Assembly: GCA_006226595.1 (NCBI GenBank)
Contig: SBGP01000099.1
Coordinates: 31,572 to 95,571 of the forward strand
Reading direction: 5' to 3'
Source: Deltaproteobacteria bacterium
GTDB lineage: Bacteria; Myxococcota_A; UBA796; GCA-2862545
DNA length: 64,000 nt
Positions 54,108 through 60,993 of this stretch are shown piece after piece. The notes under the pieces were generated by a model. It was not told the origin of the DNA. It was given only the letters and a program-made list of their open reading frames with translations, and did no database searches. Made by a program: the position numbers and the translations under genes. Each line of letters opens with the position of its first letter. Within the stretch, counting starts at the first letter, position 1.

Positions 54108-54623
54108 GTGCGTCGAACCCTTGCGATCTGCATGCTCACCCTCGCTGGGCTCGCCAGCCTGGGCAACTCGCCCGATCCTGGCGACTACAACCTGGCTGCG
54201 GTCGGCATCGCGGCCGAGGAGACCCTGGTGGTGCCGGCCACGGGCCAGCTGCGTCGCACCTACACCTTCATCGCGACGCTCCAGAGCGAGGAGCCGCCCG
54301 AGTGGCACGGGGTGTACGAGGTGCAGATCCTGCTCTCGTCGGGAGCGGGCGACACCGCGGACCCGACGGGGCCCTACCTCACGACCCAGGTGGTGCGCAG
54401 CGACGGCGCGCTGCTCGACGAAGTGCGCATGGCCGACAGCGGCAGCCTGATGCCGATCATGGCGGAGCCCGACACGTGCCTCAACGGCTGCGCCATCACC
54501 TTCGACCTCGTGCTCGAGAGCAGCGCGGGCGAGGTGGTCACCGACGTGGTGCTCACGCCGATGGGGCAGGTCCACCAGAGCGCGGACATGCGCGCCGTGG
54601 TCCGCATCGAGCCGAACCAGTAG
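54108..54623 (+). CDS. Exported hypothetical protein (171 aa)
   Basis: GTG 54108 with GGAGGAAAG upstream opens a signal peptide (VRRTLAICMLTLAGLASLGN). The mature part is a beta-rich domain (TYTFIATLQSEEPPEWHGVY, GPYLTTQVVRSDGALLDEVR) with one CLNGC pair near residue 125. No family recognised. The frame is open far upstream, but that part is antisense to the desulfurase gene. Divergent from the desulfurase gene with 96 bp between. Confidence 0.6.
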   Translation: MRRTLAICMLTLAGLASLGNSPDPGDYNLAAVGIAAEETLVVPATGQLRRTYTFIATLQSEEPPEWHGVYEVQILLSSGAGDTADPTGPYLTTQVVRSDGALLDEVRMADSGSLMPIMAEPDTCLNGCAITFDLVLESSAGEVVTDVVLTPMGQVHQSADMRAVVRIEPNQ

Positions 54624-54675
54624 GTCGTCGCGCTCGGGCGCCCGCGAGGTCGCGTGGACTCCGCGGGGAGCACCG

Positions 54676-55455
54676 TCAGCCGCTGATGGCCTCGCCGCCG
54701 TCGACCTTGATCACGTTGCCGGTCATCCACGCGGTGCCCGGTCCGGCGAGCGCGACCAGGCAGCTCGCGACGTCCTCGGGGGTGGTGAGTCGGCCGTGGG
54801 GGTTGCGCTTGAGCGCGACGTCCACGATGGCATCGCTGCCCGGGATCTTCGACAGGGCCGGGGTCTGCGTGACGCCGGCCATGATCGCGTTGGCGGTGAT
54901 GCGCTTCGGGGCGAGCTCGACCGCGATCTGGCGGATGTGGCTCTCGAGGGCGCACTTGGCCGCGGAGACCGCGCCGTACGAAGGCCAGCATGCCAGGCTG
55001 CCCGACGAGGTCATCGCGTAGATGCGACCGCCCTCGCCGATCAGGTTTCGCGCGACCAGGTCCTGGGTCCAGTACACGAGGCTGTGTGCCATCACGTCGA
55101 GGGTCATCTCCATCTGGCGCTGGGCCAGCGGACGGTCCTCGCCGAAGTACGGACGGAGCGTGCCGAAGGCGAGGCTGTGCAGGAGCACGCCCACGCCATT
55201 CTCGCCCGCGGCCTCGGCCAGGCGGTCGAGGGCCTCGGTGCGGTTGTCGGCGGCGGCGGCGTTTCCGTTGTGGAAGATCACCGGCACGCCGTAGCCCTCG
55301 AGCTCGGCAACGAGGGCTTCGACCTGGGGCATCGTCCCCCGGCGGTCCATGTGGGCGCCGAAGATGGGGTGACCCTGCGCGGCGAACGCGCGGGCGGCCG
55401 CGGCGCCGAAGCCGGAGCTGGCGCCGAGGATGACGACCCAGGGCTTACCGGACAT
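54676..55455 (-). CDS. Enoyl-ACP-reductase-like short-chain dehydrogenase (259 aa)
   Basis: SDR fold with cofactor motif VVILGASSGFGAAAARAFAA and active-site segment SYGAVSAAKCALES, in which Tyr and Lys are six residues apart (Y-x6-K), the FabI/FabL enoyl-reductase spacing rather than the Y-x3-K of other SDRs. The rest also fits this group: GVGVLLHSLAFGTLRPYF, ITANAIMAGVTQTPALSKIP, and the C-terminal GNVIKVDGGEAISG. The closest relatives I know are FabL-type NADPH enoyl reductases. It may serve fatty-acid or secondary-lipid synthesis. Start shares bases with the parvulin stop (TGATG). Confidence 0.82.
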   Translation of the reverse strand: MSGKPWVVILGASSGFGAAAARAFAAQGHPIFGAHMDRRGTMPQVEALVAELEGYGVPVIFHNGNAAAADNRTEALDRLAEAAGENGVGVLLHSLAFGTLRPYFGEDRPLAQRQMEMTLDVMAHSLVYWTQDLVARNLIGEGGRIYAMTSSGSLACWPSYGAVSAAKCALESHIRQIAVELAPKRITANAIMAGVTQTPALSKIPGSDAIVDVALKRNPHGRLTTPEDVASCLVALAGPGTAWMTGNVIKVDGGEAISG

Positions 55456-56330
55456 CAGTGGTCGTGACCGTGGTCGTCGGCGGGCGCGGGAGCGGCGGCG
55501 TCGGCGGGCTTGGCCTCGGCACCGGCGACCTCGTACTTCCAGCCAGCCTTCAGGTCCTCGATGTAGGTCTCGACCGCGGACTTCTTGATGTCCTCCTCGA
55601 TCGCCTCGCGGACCTCCTCGAGCGGGATGCTGTCGCGCTTGTCGACGACGAGGATGAGGTGGTGACCGAAGCGGGTCTCGACGGGGCCGACGATGGCGCC
55701 CTTCTCACCGGCGAAGGCGGCCTCGGCGAACGGGCCGACCATGCGGGACTTCTCGAACCAGCCGAGGTCGCCACCCTTGTCCTTGGTGCCGGGGTCGACG
55801 GAGTGCTCCTTGGCGAGCGCGTCGAAGTCGGCGCCGCCGTCGATCTGCTCCTTGAGCGACGCCGCGAGGGCCGCGTCCTTGACGAGGATGTGCTTCGCGT
55901 GGACCTGGGCCTTGGCGTAGCGCACGCTCTGCTCGTCGTACTTGGCCTTCACGGCCTCGTCGGTGACGGCGCCCGCGGCGATGCTGTCGAGGAACTCACG
56001 GGCGATGGCGTTGCGGGCAGCCATGGCGGCGGCGACCTTCACGTCGTCCTTCTCGTGGAGCTTCTTCTCGATGGCGTTGACGTAGAGGAGCTCGCCGATG
56101 GCGATCTGCTCGATCATCTTGCTGTACTCGCCGCGAGCCTTCATCTGCTCGAGCTGCGCGGGCGGGATGTTCGAGGTGACGACCTCGACCATGTTCTCGG
56201 TGATCTTGTGGCCGTTGACGGTGGCGACGGTGGCACCGGTCGGGGCCAGCTCACCGGGGAGCTGGTTGGCGGCCGGCGGCGCGCCACAGGCGGTGAGAGC
56301 AAACAGCGACAGGGCGATGAGGGTGCGCAA
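55455..56330 (-). CDS. Parvulin-type (PpiC/SurA-like) prolyl isomerase lipoprotein (291 aa)
   Basis: TTG 56330 with GGAGGA seven bases before starts MRTLIALSLFALTACG, a lipoprotein signal (lipobox LTAC). A chaperone-like helical region (50-150, IPPAQLEQMKARGEYSKMIE) precedes the parvulin domain (about 160-260): AKHILVKDAALAASLKEQID, GGDLGWFEKSRMVGPFAEAA, TRFGHHLILVVDKR. The C-terminus ends in an Ala/Pro tail and HGHDH, a possible metal site. It assists folding of exported proteins. The stop overlaps the SDR start. Other starts in this very long frame lie in the antisense of mpg and are rejected. Confidence 0.88.
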   Translation of the reverse strand: MRTLIALSLFALTACGAPPAANQLPGELAPTGATVATVNGHKITENMVEVVTSNIPPAQLEQMKARGEYSKMIEQIAIGELLYVNAIEKKLHEKDDVKVAAAMAARNAIAREFLDSIAAGAVTDEAVKAKYDEQSVRYAKAQVHAKHILVKDAALAASLKEQIDGGADFDALAKEHSVDPGTKDKGGDLGWFEKSRMVGPFAEAAFAGEKGAIVGPVETRFGHHLILVVDKRDSIPLEEVREAIEEDIKKSAVETYIEDLKAGWKYEVAGAEAKPADAAAPAPADDHGHDH

Positions 56331-56432
56331 GATGGGTCCTCCGTGAGGGAATGGTGCCGCGGGACGTGAGTCGGAAGCGCAGCATGCGGCCGGCTCCGTA
56401 TTCCTCAGGGGAGTGGGGGGCAAGCGGGATAC

Positions 56433-57062
56433 ATGCCCGCGATGCCGCTCCTGCCCCCTTCCTTCTATGCGCGAGAGTGTCTGGAGGTCGCTCGCGACCT
56501 GCTCGGGCGGCACCTGGTGCACGGTGAGGTGACCCTGCGCATCACCGAGGTCGAGGCCTATCGGTGGGCGGTCGAGGACACGGCGAACCACTGTCGCGCC
56601 GGGCGCACGGCCCGCAACGCGCCGATGTGGGGGCCGCCGGGCCACGCCTACGTGTACCTCTGTTACGGCATGCACCAGATGCTCAACCTCGTGACCGACG
56701 CGGAAGGGCAGGGGGCCGCCGTCCTCGTGCGGGCGGCGGAGCCGGTGGCCGGGCTCGCGCTCGTGCAGGCGCGACGCGGGGACAAGCGCGGTCCCGCACT
56801 GCTCAACGGTCCAGGCAAGGTCGGTCAGGCGCTGGCTCTGGACAAGGCGTTCAACCACCACGCGCTCTACGAGCCCGGGGGTCTCGAGCTGCACGCCGGG
56901 GAACCCGTAGAGGCGGTGCTCTGTGGACCCCGGGTCGGCATCGACTACGCGGAGCCCGCTCATCGAGACGCGCCGTGGCGACTGGCCATTGCGGGAACAC
57001 CGTGGGTGAGCCAGCGAAGGACACTGCGTCCTGAAGACACGCAGGGACTCCGGACGGGATAG
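56433..57062 (+). CDS. DNA-3-methyladenine glycosylase, AAG/MPG family (209 aa)
   Basis: Removes alkylated and deaminated purines from DNA in base-excision repair. Family residues are visible: LGRHLVHGEVTLRITEVEAY (catalytic Glu), NHCRAGRTARNAPMWGPPGH, AYVYLCYGMHQMLNLVTDAE, VLVRAAEPV, and a G-P-G-K-(V/L)-x-x-A-L block (LLNGPGKVGQALALDK). Slightly longer than the E. coli Tag-unrelated AAG set but normal for bacteria. ATG 56433 (56442 also possible). A second DNA-repair gene in the window beside the imu genes; no LexA-like box is seen at its promoter. Confidence 0.9.
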   Translation: MPAMPLLPPSFYARECLEVARDLLGRHLVHGEVTLRITEVEAYRWAVEDTANHCRAGRTARNAPMWGPPGHAYVYLCYGMHQMLNLVTDAEGQGAAVLVRAAEPVAGLALVQARRGDKRGPALLNGPGKVGQALALDKAFNHHALYEPGGLELHAGEPVEAVLCGPRVGIDYAEPAHRDAPWRLAIAGTPWVSQRRTLRPEDTQGLRTG

Positions 57063-57090
57063 GCATCTGTCTTCATTCCCGGGAGGCCCC

Positions 57091-57507
57091 ATGGCCAAGC
57101 GCTTCCACGAAGAAGTGATGGGCGTCTACTTCGACGACCTCGACTCTTTCCACATCCTCCACAACGCCCGCTACCTGCTGCTCTTCGAGCGCACCCTCGG
57201 CGCGTTCTGGATGGAGGTGTTCGGCGGCAGCTTCAACGACACCGAGGACCGCTTCCACTTCGTGCGCACCAACAACATCGAGTACATCCGCCCGGTGGCG
57301 GGGGTCGGTCGTGTGCGGGTGCGCGTGTGGGTGGAGCGTCTCGGGCGCAGCTCGCTGACCTTCGGGTTCCGGATCCTGCCGATGCACGAGGACTCCGACC
57401 ACGCCGTGGGCTCGCGGACGGTGGTGCGCGTCGATGCCGAGACCCAGCGTCCGGTACCCTGGAGCGACGCCTTCCGTACCCAGATGGCCCCCTGGATCGA
57501 GGAATAG
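57091..57507 (+). CDS. Hotdog-fold acyl-CoA thioesterase (138 aa)
   Basis: 4-hydroxybenzoyl-CoA thioesterase (YbgC/FadM) type: VYFDDLDSFHILHNARYLLL is the catalytic D-x-(D/x)-x-x-H-I/V-N-x-x-Y/R block, with LFERTLGAFWMEVFGG following, and IEYIRPVAGVGRVRVRVWVE and SSLTFGFRIL as core strands. Hydrolyses short- or medium-chain acyl-CoA in the cytoplasm; exact substrate unknown. ATG 57091 after GGGAGGCCCC. The next gene starts two bases past its stop, so they are in one transcript. Confidence 0.85.
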   Translation: MAKRFHEEVMGVYFDDLDSFHILHNARYLLLFERTLGAFWMEVFGGSFNDTEDRFHFVRTNNIEYIRPVAGVGRVRVRVWVERLGRSSLTFGFRILPMHEDSDHAVGSRTVVRVDAETQRPVPWSDAFRTQMAPWIEE

Positions 57508-57509
57508 CC

Positions 57510-58445
57510 ATGTTCCCGCTTCTGCTTTCCCTCGCCTTCGCACAGGAGCCCACCGAGCCGCCGGCCGAACCGGCGACCGAAGTGACGGCTTCCGGCGAGG
57601 AGGCGCCTGTCGAAGGGGCGTCGGACGAGTCGACGCCCGACACGGCCTCCGAGGACGGTGCGCCGGACGAGGCGAGCGCCGCTCCGGAGTCCGAGGCGCC
57701 CGCGGAGGGCGAGTGGAAGGAGATCGAGGCGCGACCTAGCGAGGGCGAGGCCGCGCCCGCCGTACAGGCCAGCGGCAACGAGATCATCGTGTGGGGAGAG
57801 GGCGCCATCCGCCATGCCACCGAGGAGATCGTCGGGGCGATGGAGGACCTGGACTACAAGGTGGTCGCCCGCAAGAAGGACGGCACCATCGTGTTCAAGC
57901 CGCCGGCCACGTGGAAGGGCCGGGTAGCGCTGAAGGAGGGCATGCTCGACTTCCGACGTCCCGTGGTCGCGCTGTGGCTGAACGAGCCCGAGCGCGAGAC
58001 CCAGTACGACCCGGACTCCGTGTTCGACGGCACGGACGCACCGCAGGCGTCGGGACTTCGCTTCGTGTTCCTGCCGAGCAAGCGACGGCTGGCCGCGGTC
58101 GAAGAGAAGGTGCTCGAGGGGACTCACGACGAGGTCCTCCACTACCGCGAGGTCGTGCAGCGCACGGCCAGCGAGGACCTGCTGTACGTGCTGCCGAGCA
58201 AGCTCGATGCCCTGTGGCGAGACGGGCAGGCCCTTGACGGCGGCGAGCCGCTGACCAGCCCCGAGGCCAGGAAGGCCCACGTGCTCGAGTACTGGGCGAC
58301 GCGCGCCGACACCGAGCTCGGTGCGAAGGTGAGGACGGCGGTCGAGGCCTGGCTGAGTGCCACGGTGCAGGAGAGCGAGACGCCGCTCACCGTCGACGAG
58401 ATCGCGCGCGCCGAGGCGACGGCGGGACGCAAGCTCTCGCTGTAG
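57510..58445 (+). CDS. Exported hypothetical protein with acidic linker (311 aa)
   Basis: Begins MFPLLLSLAFAQEPTEPPAE: a very short signal peptide, then a Glu/Ala/Pro/Ser-rich low-complexity linker to about residue 80. Residues 90-311 are a folded alpha/beta domain without recognised family (IVWGEGAIRHATEEIVGAME, DYKVVARKKDGTIVFKP, RLAAVEEKVLEGTHDEVLHY). ATG 57510. It follows the thioesterase by two bases. The first CTTAC-n3-GTAAG palindrome starts two bases after its stop. Confidence 0.65.
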   Translation: MFPLLLSLAFAQEPTEPPAEPATEVTASGEEAPVEGASDESTPDTASEDGAPDEASAAPESEAPAEGEWKEIEARPSEGEAAPAVQASGNEIIVWGEGAIRHATEEIVGAMEDLDYKVVARKKDGTIVFKPPATWKGRVALKEGMLDFRRPVVALWLNEPERETQYDPDSVFDGTDAPQASGLRFVFLPSKRRLAAVEEKVLEGTHDEVLHYREVVQRTASEDLLYVLPSKLDALWRDGQALDGGEPLTSPEARKAHVLEYWATRADTELGAKVRTAVEAWLSATVQESETPLTVDEIARAEATAGRKLSL

Positions 58446-58447
58446 TC

Positions 58448-58462
58448 GCTTACATCGTAAGC
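58448..58462. promoter_or_regulatory. Palindrome copy 1 (GCTTAC-ATC-GTAAGC)
   Basis: Perfect 6-bp inverted repeat with a 3-bp centre, AT-rich in a GC-rich region. It begins two bases after the 57510-58445 stop codon and 66 bp before the second copy; together they bracket the promoter region of the DUF4132 gene. Confidence 0.6.
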
Positions 58463-58513
58463 TCCTCCGCGGTCGTGTACCGTGAGCCTGGTAGTGACAC
58501 CCAGAACGGTGCC

Positions 58514-58528
58514 GCTTACGGTGTAAGG
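58514..58528. promoter_or_regulatory. Palindrome copy 2 (GCTTAC-GGT-GTAAGG) at the DUF4132 ribosome binding site
   Basis: CTTAC-GGT-GTAAG inverted repeat whose right arm overlaps the GGAGG ribosome binding site of the DUF4132 gene (ATG 58536). A protein bound here would block translation initiation or early transcription; a hairpin of the same arms in RNA would also mask the site. Confidence 0.6.
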
Positions 58529-58535
58529 AGGTGCG

Positions 58536-60518
58536 ATGTCGGCATTCGAGGCGTTGGATGGCTGGACCACTCGGCTGCGGGTTCCCGAGTTCTGCCACCC
58601 TCGACGGTTGCCGGCGCTCGTGGACAGTGGCGGTGCGTCGCTCGGTGAAGAGCGAACGAGCAGGCTGATCCTCGCGATCCGCCACCGCGAGTCCCTGCGG
58701 CCCGACGCGCGGATCCGCGAGGTGCGACGGTGGGCGACGCGCGAGTCGGCGAGCGCTTGGGCGCTCGCCCTGTTCGAGCTCTGGCGTCGCGAGAGCTACG
58801 CATCCAAGCATCGCTGGGTGCTCAGGGCACTGGCGCACCTCGGGGGCGAGCCCGTGGCTGGCGAGCTCGCCGAGAAGGTGGTGCGCTTCGCGAGCAGCTA
58901 CTCCGCTCGCGAGCAGCGCCTGGTTCGCCTGCTCGTTCCGCTACTGCTGCACGTTCCGGGCGGTACCACGGAGCTTCGGCGGCTGTATCACCGTGAGCTG
59001 CCGCCGCTGGCGCTGGCCGCGGTGGCCCGGGCGCACGCGCAGCTCGCTCCCGTGCAGGACCCCACCTGGCGGGAAGATCTCGCCAAGCTGAGCACCCCGA
59101 AGTCCTTGCCCGGTTTCGTGAAGAAGGGGCTACCGGGTCTCGAGGATGTCGATGGGAACGCGCTCGAGACGAGCTGGGCGCTGGCGCTGATTCGCGTGTG
59201 TGCAGCCAAGGAGGCGGCGGTGCGGCGACGCTTCCCGGTGCAGCTGCGCGCCTTCGTCGACGAAGCCTCGCTGAACGCGTTCGCGGCGCACTGTGTCCGC
59301 TGCTGGGAAGAGGTCGGCGGAAGCGGTCGCTACAGCTGGGTGGTCGAGCTCGTCGCCGAGTTCGGGGGCGATGCGGCAGTGCTCGCGCTTTCGGAGCTCG
59401 TCGCGCGGTGGCCCAACGAGTCCGAGACGGCGCGAAAGCGCGCGTTGGAGGCACTTCCCGCATTCCGACGGCTAGGTAGCGACACCGCGCTCCTCTGTCT
59501 CGTGGACATCCGACAGGCGGCGCTCAAGCCCTCGGTCATCCGCGACGCGGAGCAGGAGGTCGAGCATGCCGCCGCCGACCGCAAGGTGCCCGTGGAGGCT
59601 CTGCTCGACTTCATCACGCCCAACTGCGGACTCGACGAGCAGGGCACGCGCAGCTTCGACTTCGGGTCACGTGCGTTTCGCCTTCATCTCGACGACCACC
59701 TGCGTCCTGGCTTCGAAGATCCGGAGGGCCAGGTGCTCGATGACCTCCCCGAGCCGAACGACAGGGATGACCCCGTCCTCGCAGAGGAAGCGCTCGCCGA
59801 CTGGCAGACCATGCAGCAGCAGTTGGCCATGGTGCTGAGAGTTCAGTCCCACCGGCTCGAGCAGGACATGCTCCGTGGGCGTCGGTGGAGCGTGGACGCC
59901 TGGCGGGGGCGGTTCCTCGAGCATCCGCTCATGCTCGTGTTCACCCGCCGGCTGTTGTGGGGGCGCTACCGCGACGGGGCGCTGGTCGCTGCGTTCCGGG
60001 TCGCCGAGGACCTGACGTTGGTGGACGTAGAGGACGAGCCGACCACGCTGCCGACGGCGGGTGAGGTCGGGCTCGTGCATCCCACCGACCTGTCGCGGCC
60101 CGAGCTCGCGGCGTGGGGAGAGCAGTTCGGGGACTACGAGATCATGGCACCGTTCGCCCAGCTGTTCCGCGGGGAATCGCCTGCGGTGGACGTCGACCGC
60201 GAGTCCCTCGACCTCGGAGAGCAGGCGAGTGGGCGCTTGCGGGACGTGCTCCTGCCCCGAGGGTGGGAACGCGACGACGCCTTCTTTCGCCAATATTATC
60301 AGAAGTCATTTCCCGGCCAGGGTATGCGGGTGGTGTTGCGGATGGACCCTGGGGTCCATGCGGGTGATGCTCGCTACGACCAGCCTGATCAGCGCCTGAG
60401 CGCGTCGTTCCACAAGGTGGCGAGCAATGGTCGCCGCGGAAAGGCCATGCCCCTTGGCAAGGTCCCGGCACTGTGTCTTCTCGAGGTGGTGTGGGACCTC
60501 CGCGAAGCGGAAGAATAG
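58536..60518 (+). CDS. DUF4132 (MolR/YehI-like) protein (660 aa)
   Basis: Residues 1-370 are HEAT-like helical repeats (RWATRESASAWALALFELWR, AVLALSELVARWPNESETAR). Residues 380-590 contain the DUF4132 domain: LADWQTMQQQLAMVLRVQSH, RWSVDAWRGRFLEHPLMLVF, TRRLLWGRYRDGALVAAFRV, DYEIMAPFAQLFRG. E. coli YehI/MolR is the best-known relative; function uncertain, often found with MoxR AAA+, vWA and SWIM genes, as here. ATG 58536 after GGAGG. Near 60291-60306 the codons CAA-TAT-TAT-CAG-AAG-TCA-TTT are unusually AT-rich for this gene. Confidence 0.82.
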   Translation: MSAFEALDGWTTRLRVPEFCHPRRLPALVDSGGASLGEERTSRLILAIRHRESLRPDARIREVRRWATRESASAWALALFELWRRESYASKHRWVLRALAHLGGEPVAGELAEKVVRFASSYSAREQRLVRLLVPLLLHVPGGTTELRRLYHRELPPLALAAVARAHAQLAPVQDPTWREDLAKLSTPKSLPGFVKKGLPGLEDVDGNALETSWALALIRVCAAKEAAVRRRFPVQLRAFVDEASLNAFAAHCVRCWEEVGGSGRYSWVVELVAEFGGDAAVLALSELVARWPNESETARKRALEALPAFRRLGSDTALLCLVDIRQAALKPSVIRDAEQEVEHAAADRKVPVEALLDFITPNCGLDEQGTRSFDFGSRAFRLHLDDHLRPGFEDPEGQVLDDLPEPNDRDDPVLAEEALADWQTMQQQLAMVLRVQSHRLEQDMLRGRRWSVDAWRGRFLEHPLMLVFTRRLLWGRYRDGALVAAFRVAEDLTLVDVEDEPTTLPTAGEVGLVHPTDLSRPELAAWGEQFGDYEIMAPFAQLFRGESPAVDVDRESLDLGEQASGRLRDVLLPRGWERDDAFFRQYYQKSFPGQGMRVVLRMDPGVHAGDARYDQPDQRLSASFHKVASNGRRGKAMPLGKVPALCLLEVVWDLREAEE

Positions 60519-60783
60519 CGCATTATCAGAAGTGGGAGGGTTGTGTGGGGCTCTGACAATGGAGCCAGAACCGTGGTTATTCACCAGTTATGAGCTTGGT
60601 GGCTCGCGGTTGTAGCTCGAGGCCGGGCGTACACAGAAGTGGACCGGCGAGTCGGCGTTGCCCACGCAATCCCGGAGCGATGTGTGCGTGTCCACTGCGC
60701 CGCTCGGCGTCGCGAGCACGACGACGCTGCTGAAGGCCACTCGCGCTCCGTAGGATGCACGCACCGTCTTCCTGGCTGGCGTC

Positions 60784-60891
60784 GAGCCAGGCACGACACC
60801 CGGCACCGTGGCGGGTGCGACGCCCGGCACCAACCCCTGCTCCGTGACGGGTGCGACGCCTGGCACCGAGCCAGGCACCACGCCTGGCACC
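60784..60891. repeat. Degenerate 24-bp tandem repeat, A-B-spacer-B-A order
   Basis: Units GAGCCAGGCACGACACCCGG.. (60784-60807) and GAGCCAGGCACCACGCCTGG.. (60868-60891) flank units GTGGCGGGTGCGACGCCCGG.. (60808-60831) and GTGACGGGTGCGACGCCTGG.. (60844-60867), separated by a 12-bp spacer. All four end GGCACC. In the plus frame they would encode (V/E)-x-G-(A/T)-T-P-G-T octapeptides; in the minus frame, P-G-V-(V/A)-P-(G/A)-(S/T). Confidence 0.6.
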
Positions 60892-60927
60892 GGGTCGGTG
60901 GATCCCCATCAAAAGGCCGTTCATGGG

Positions 60928-60942
60928 GCTTTCGGTGTAAGG
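60928..60942. promoter_or_regulatory. Palindrome copy 3 (GCTTTC-GGT-GTAAGG, one mismatch)
   Basis: The same 15-bp element as at 58514 with one changed base in the left arm (CTTTC for CTTAC). It lies in the region past the 3' end of the SWIM gene. Confidence 0.5.
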
Positions 60943-60978
60943 TTTCGGTTGCCGCCGGGTAGCGTCCGCTCGAGGATT

Positions 60979-60993
60979 GCTTACGGTGTAAGT
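60979..60993. promoter_or_regulatory. Palindrome copy 4 (GCTTAC-GGT-GTAAGT)
   Basis: Identical core CTTAC-GGT-GTAAG to copy 2. Its left arm provides the TAA stop codon (minus strand, 60983-60981) of the SWIM gene, so the element overlaps the last three codons of that gene and is 51 bp from copy 3. Confidence 0.6.

Larger units (their letters stand above)
60519..60980. other. 462-bp region between the DUF4132 and SWIM genes: repeats, no convincing gene
   Basis: Holds a tandem repeat (60784-60891), two copies of the CTTAC-n3-GTAAG palindrome at its right end, and a copy of ATTATCAGAAGT (60522-60533) that also occurs inside the DUF4132 gene (60295-60306). The left part is less GC-rich than its surroundings. 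Open frames exist on both strands (for example a 100-codon minus frame from GTG 60890 encoding PGVVPGS-type repeats, and two plus frames broken by a TAG at 60751), but none has a ribosome binding site or a recognisable product. It may be a decayed gene; the strand cannot be decided. Confidence 0.5.

Noticed and set aside
60784..60891. 24-bp tandem units considered as a CRISPR remnant
   Set aside because: Units are adjacent without spacers and differ from each other.
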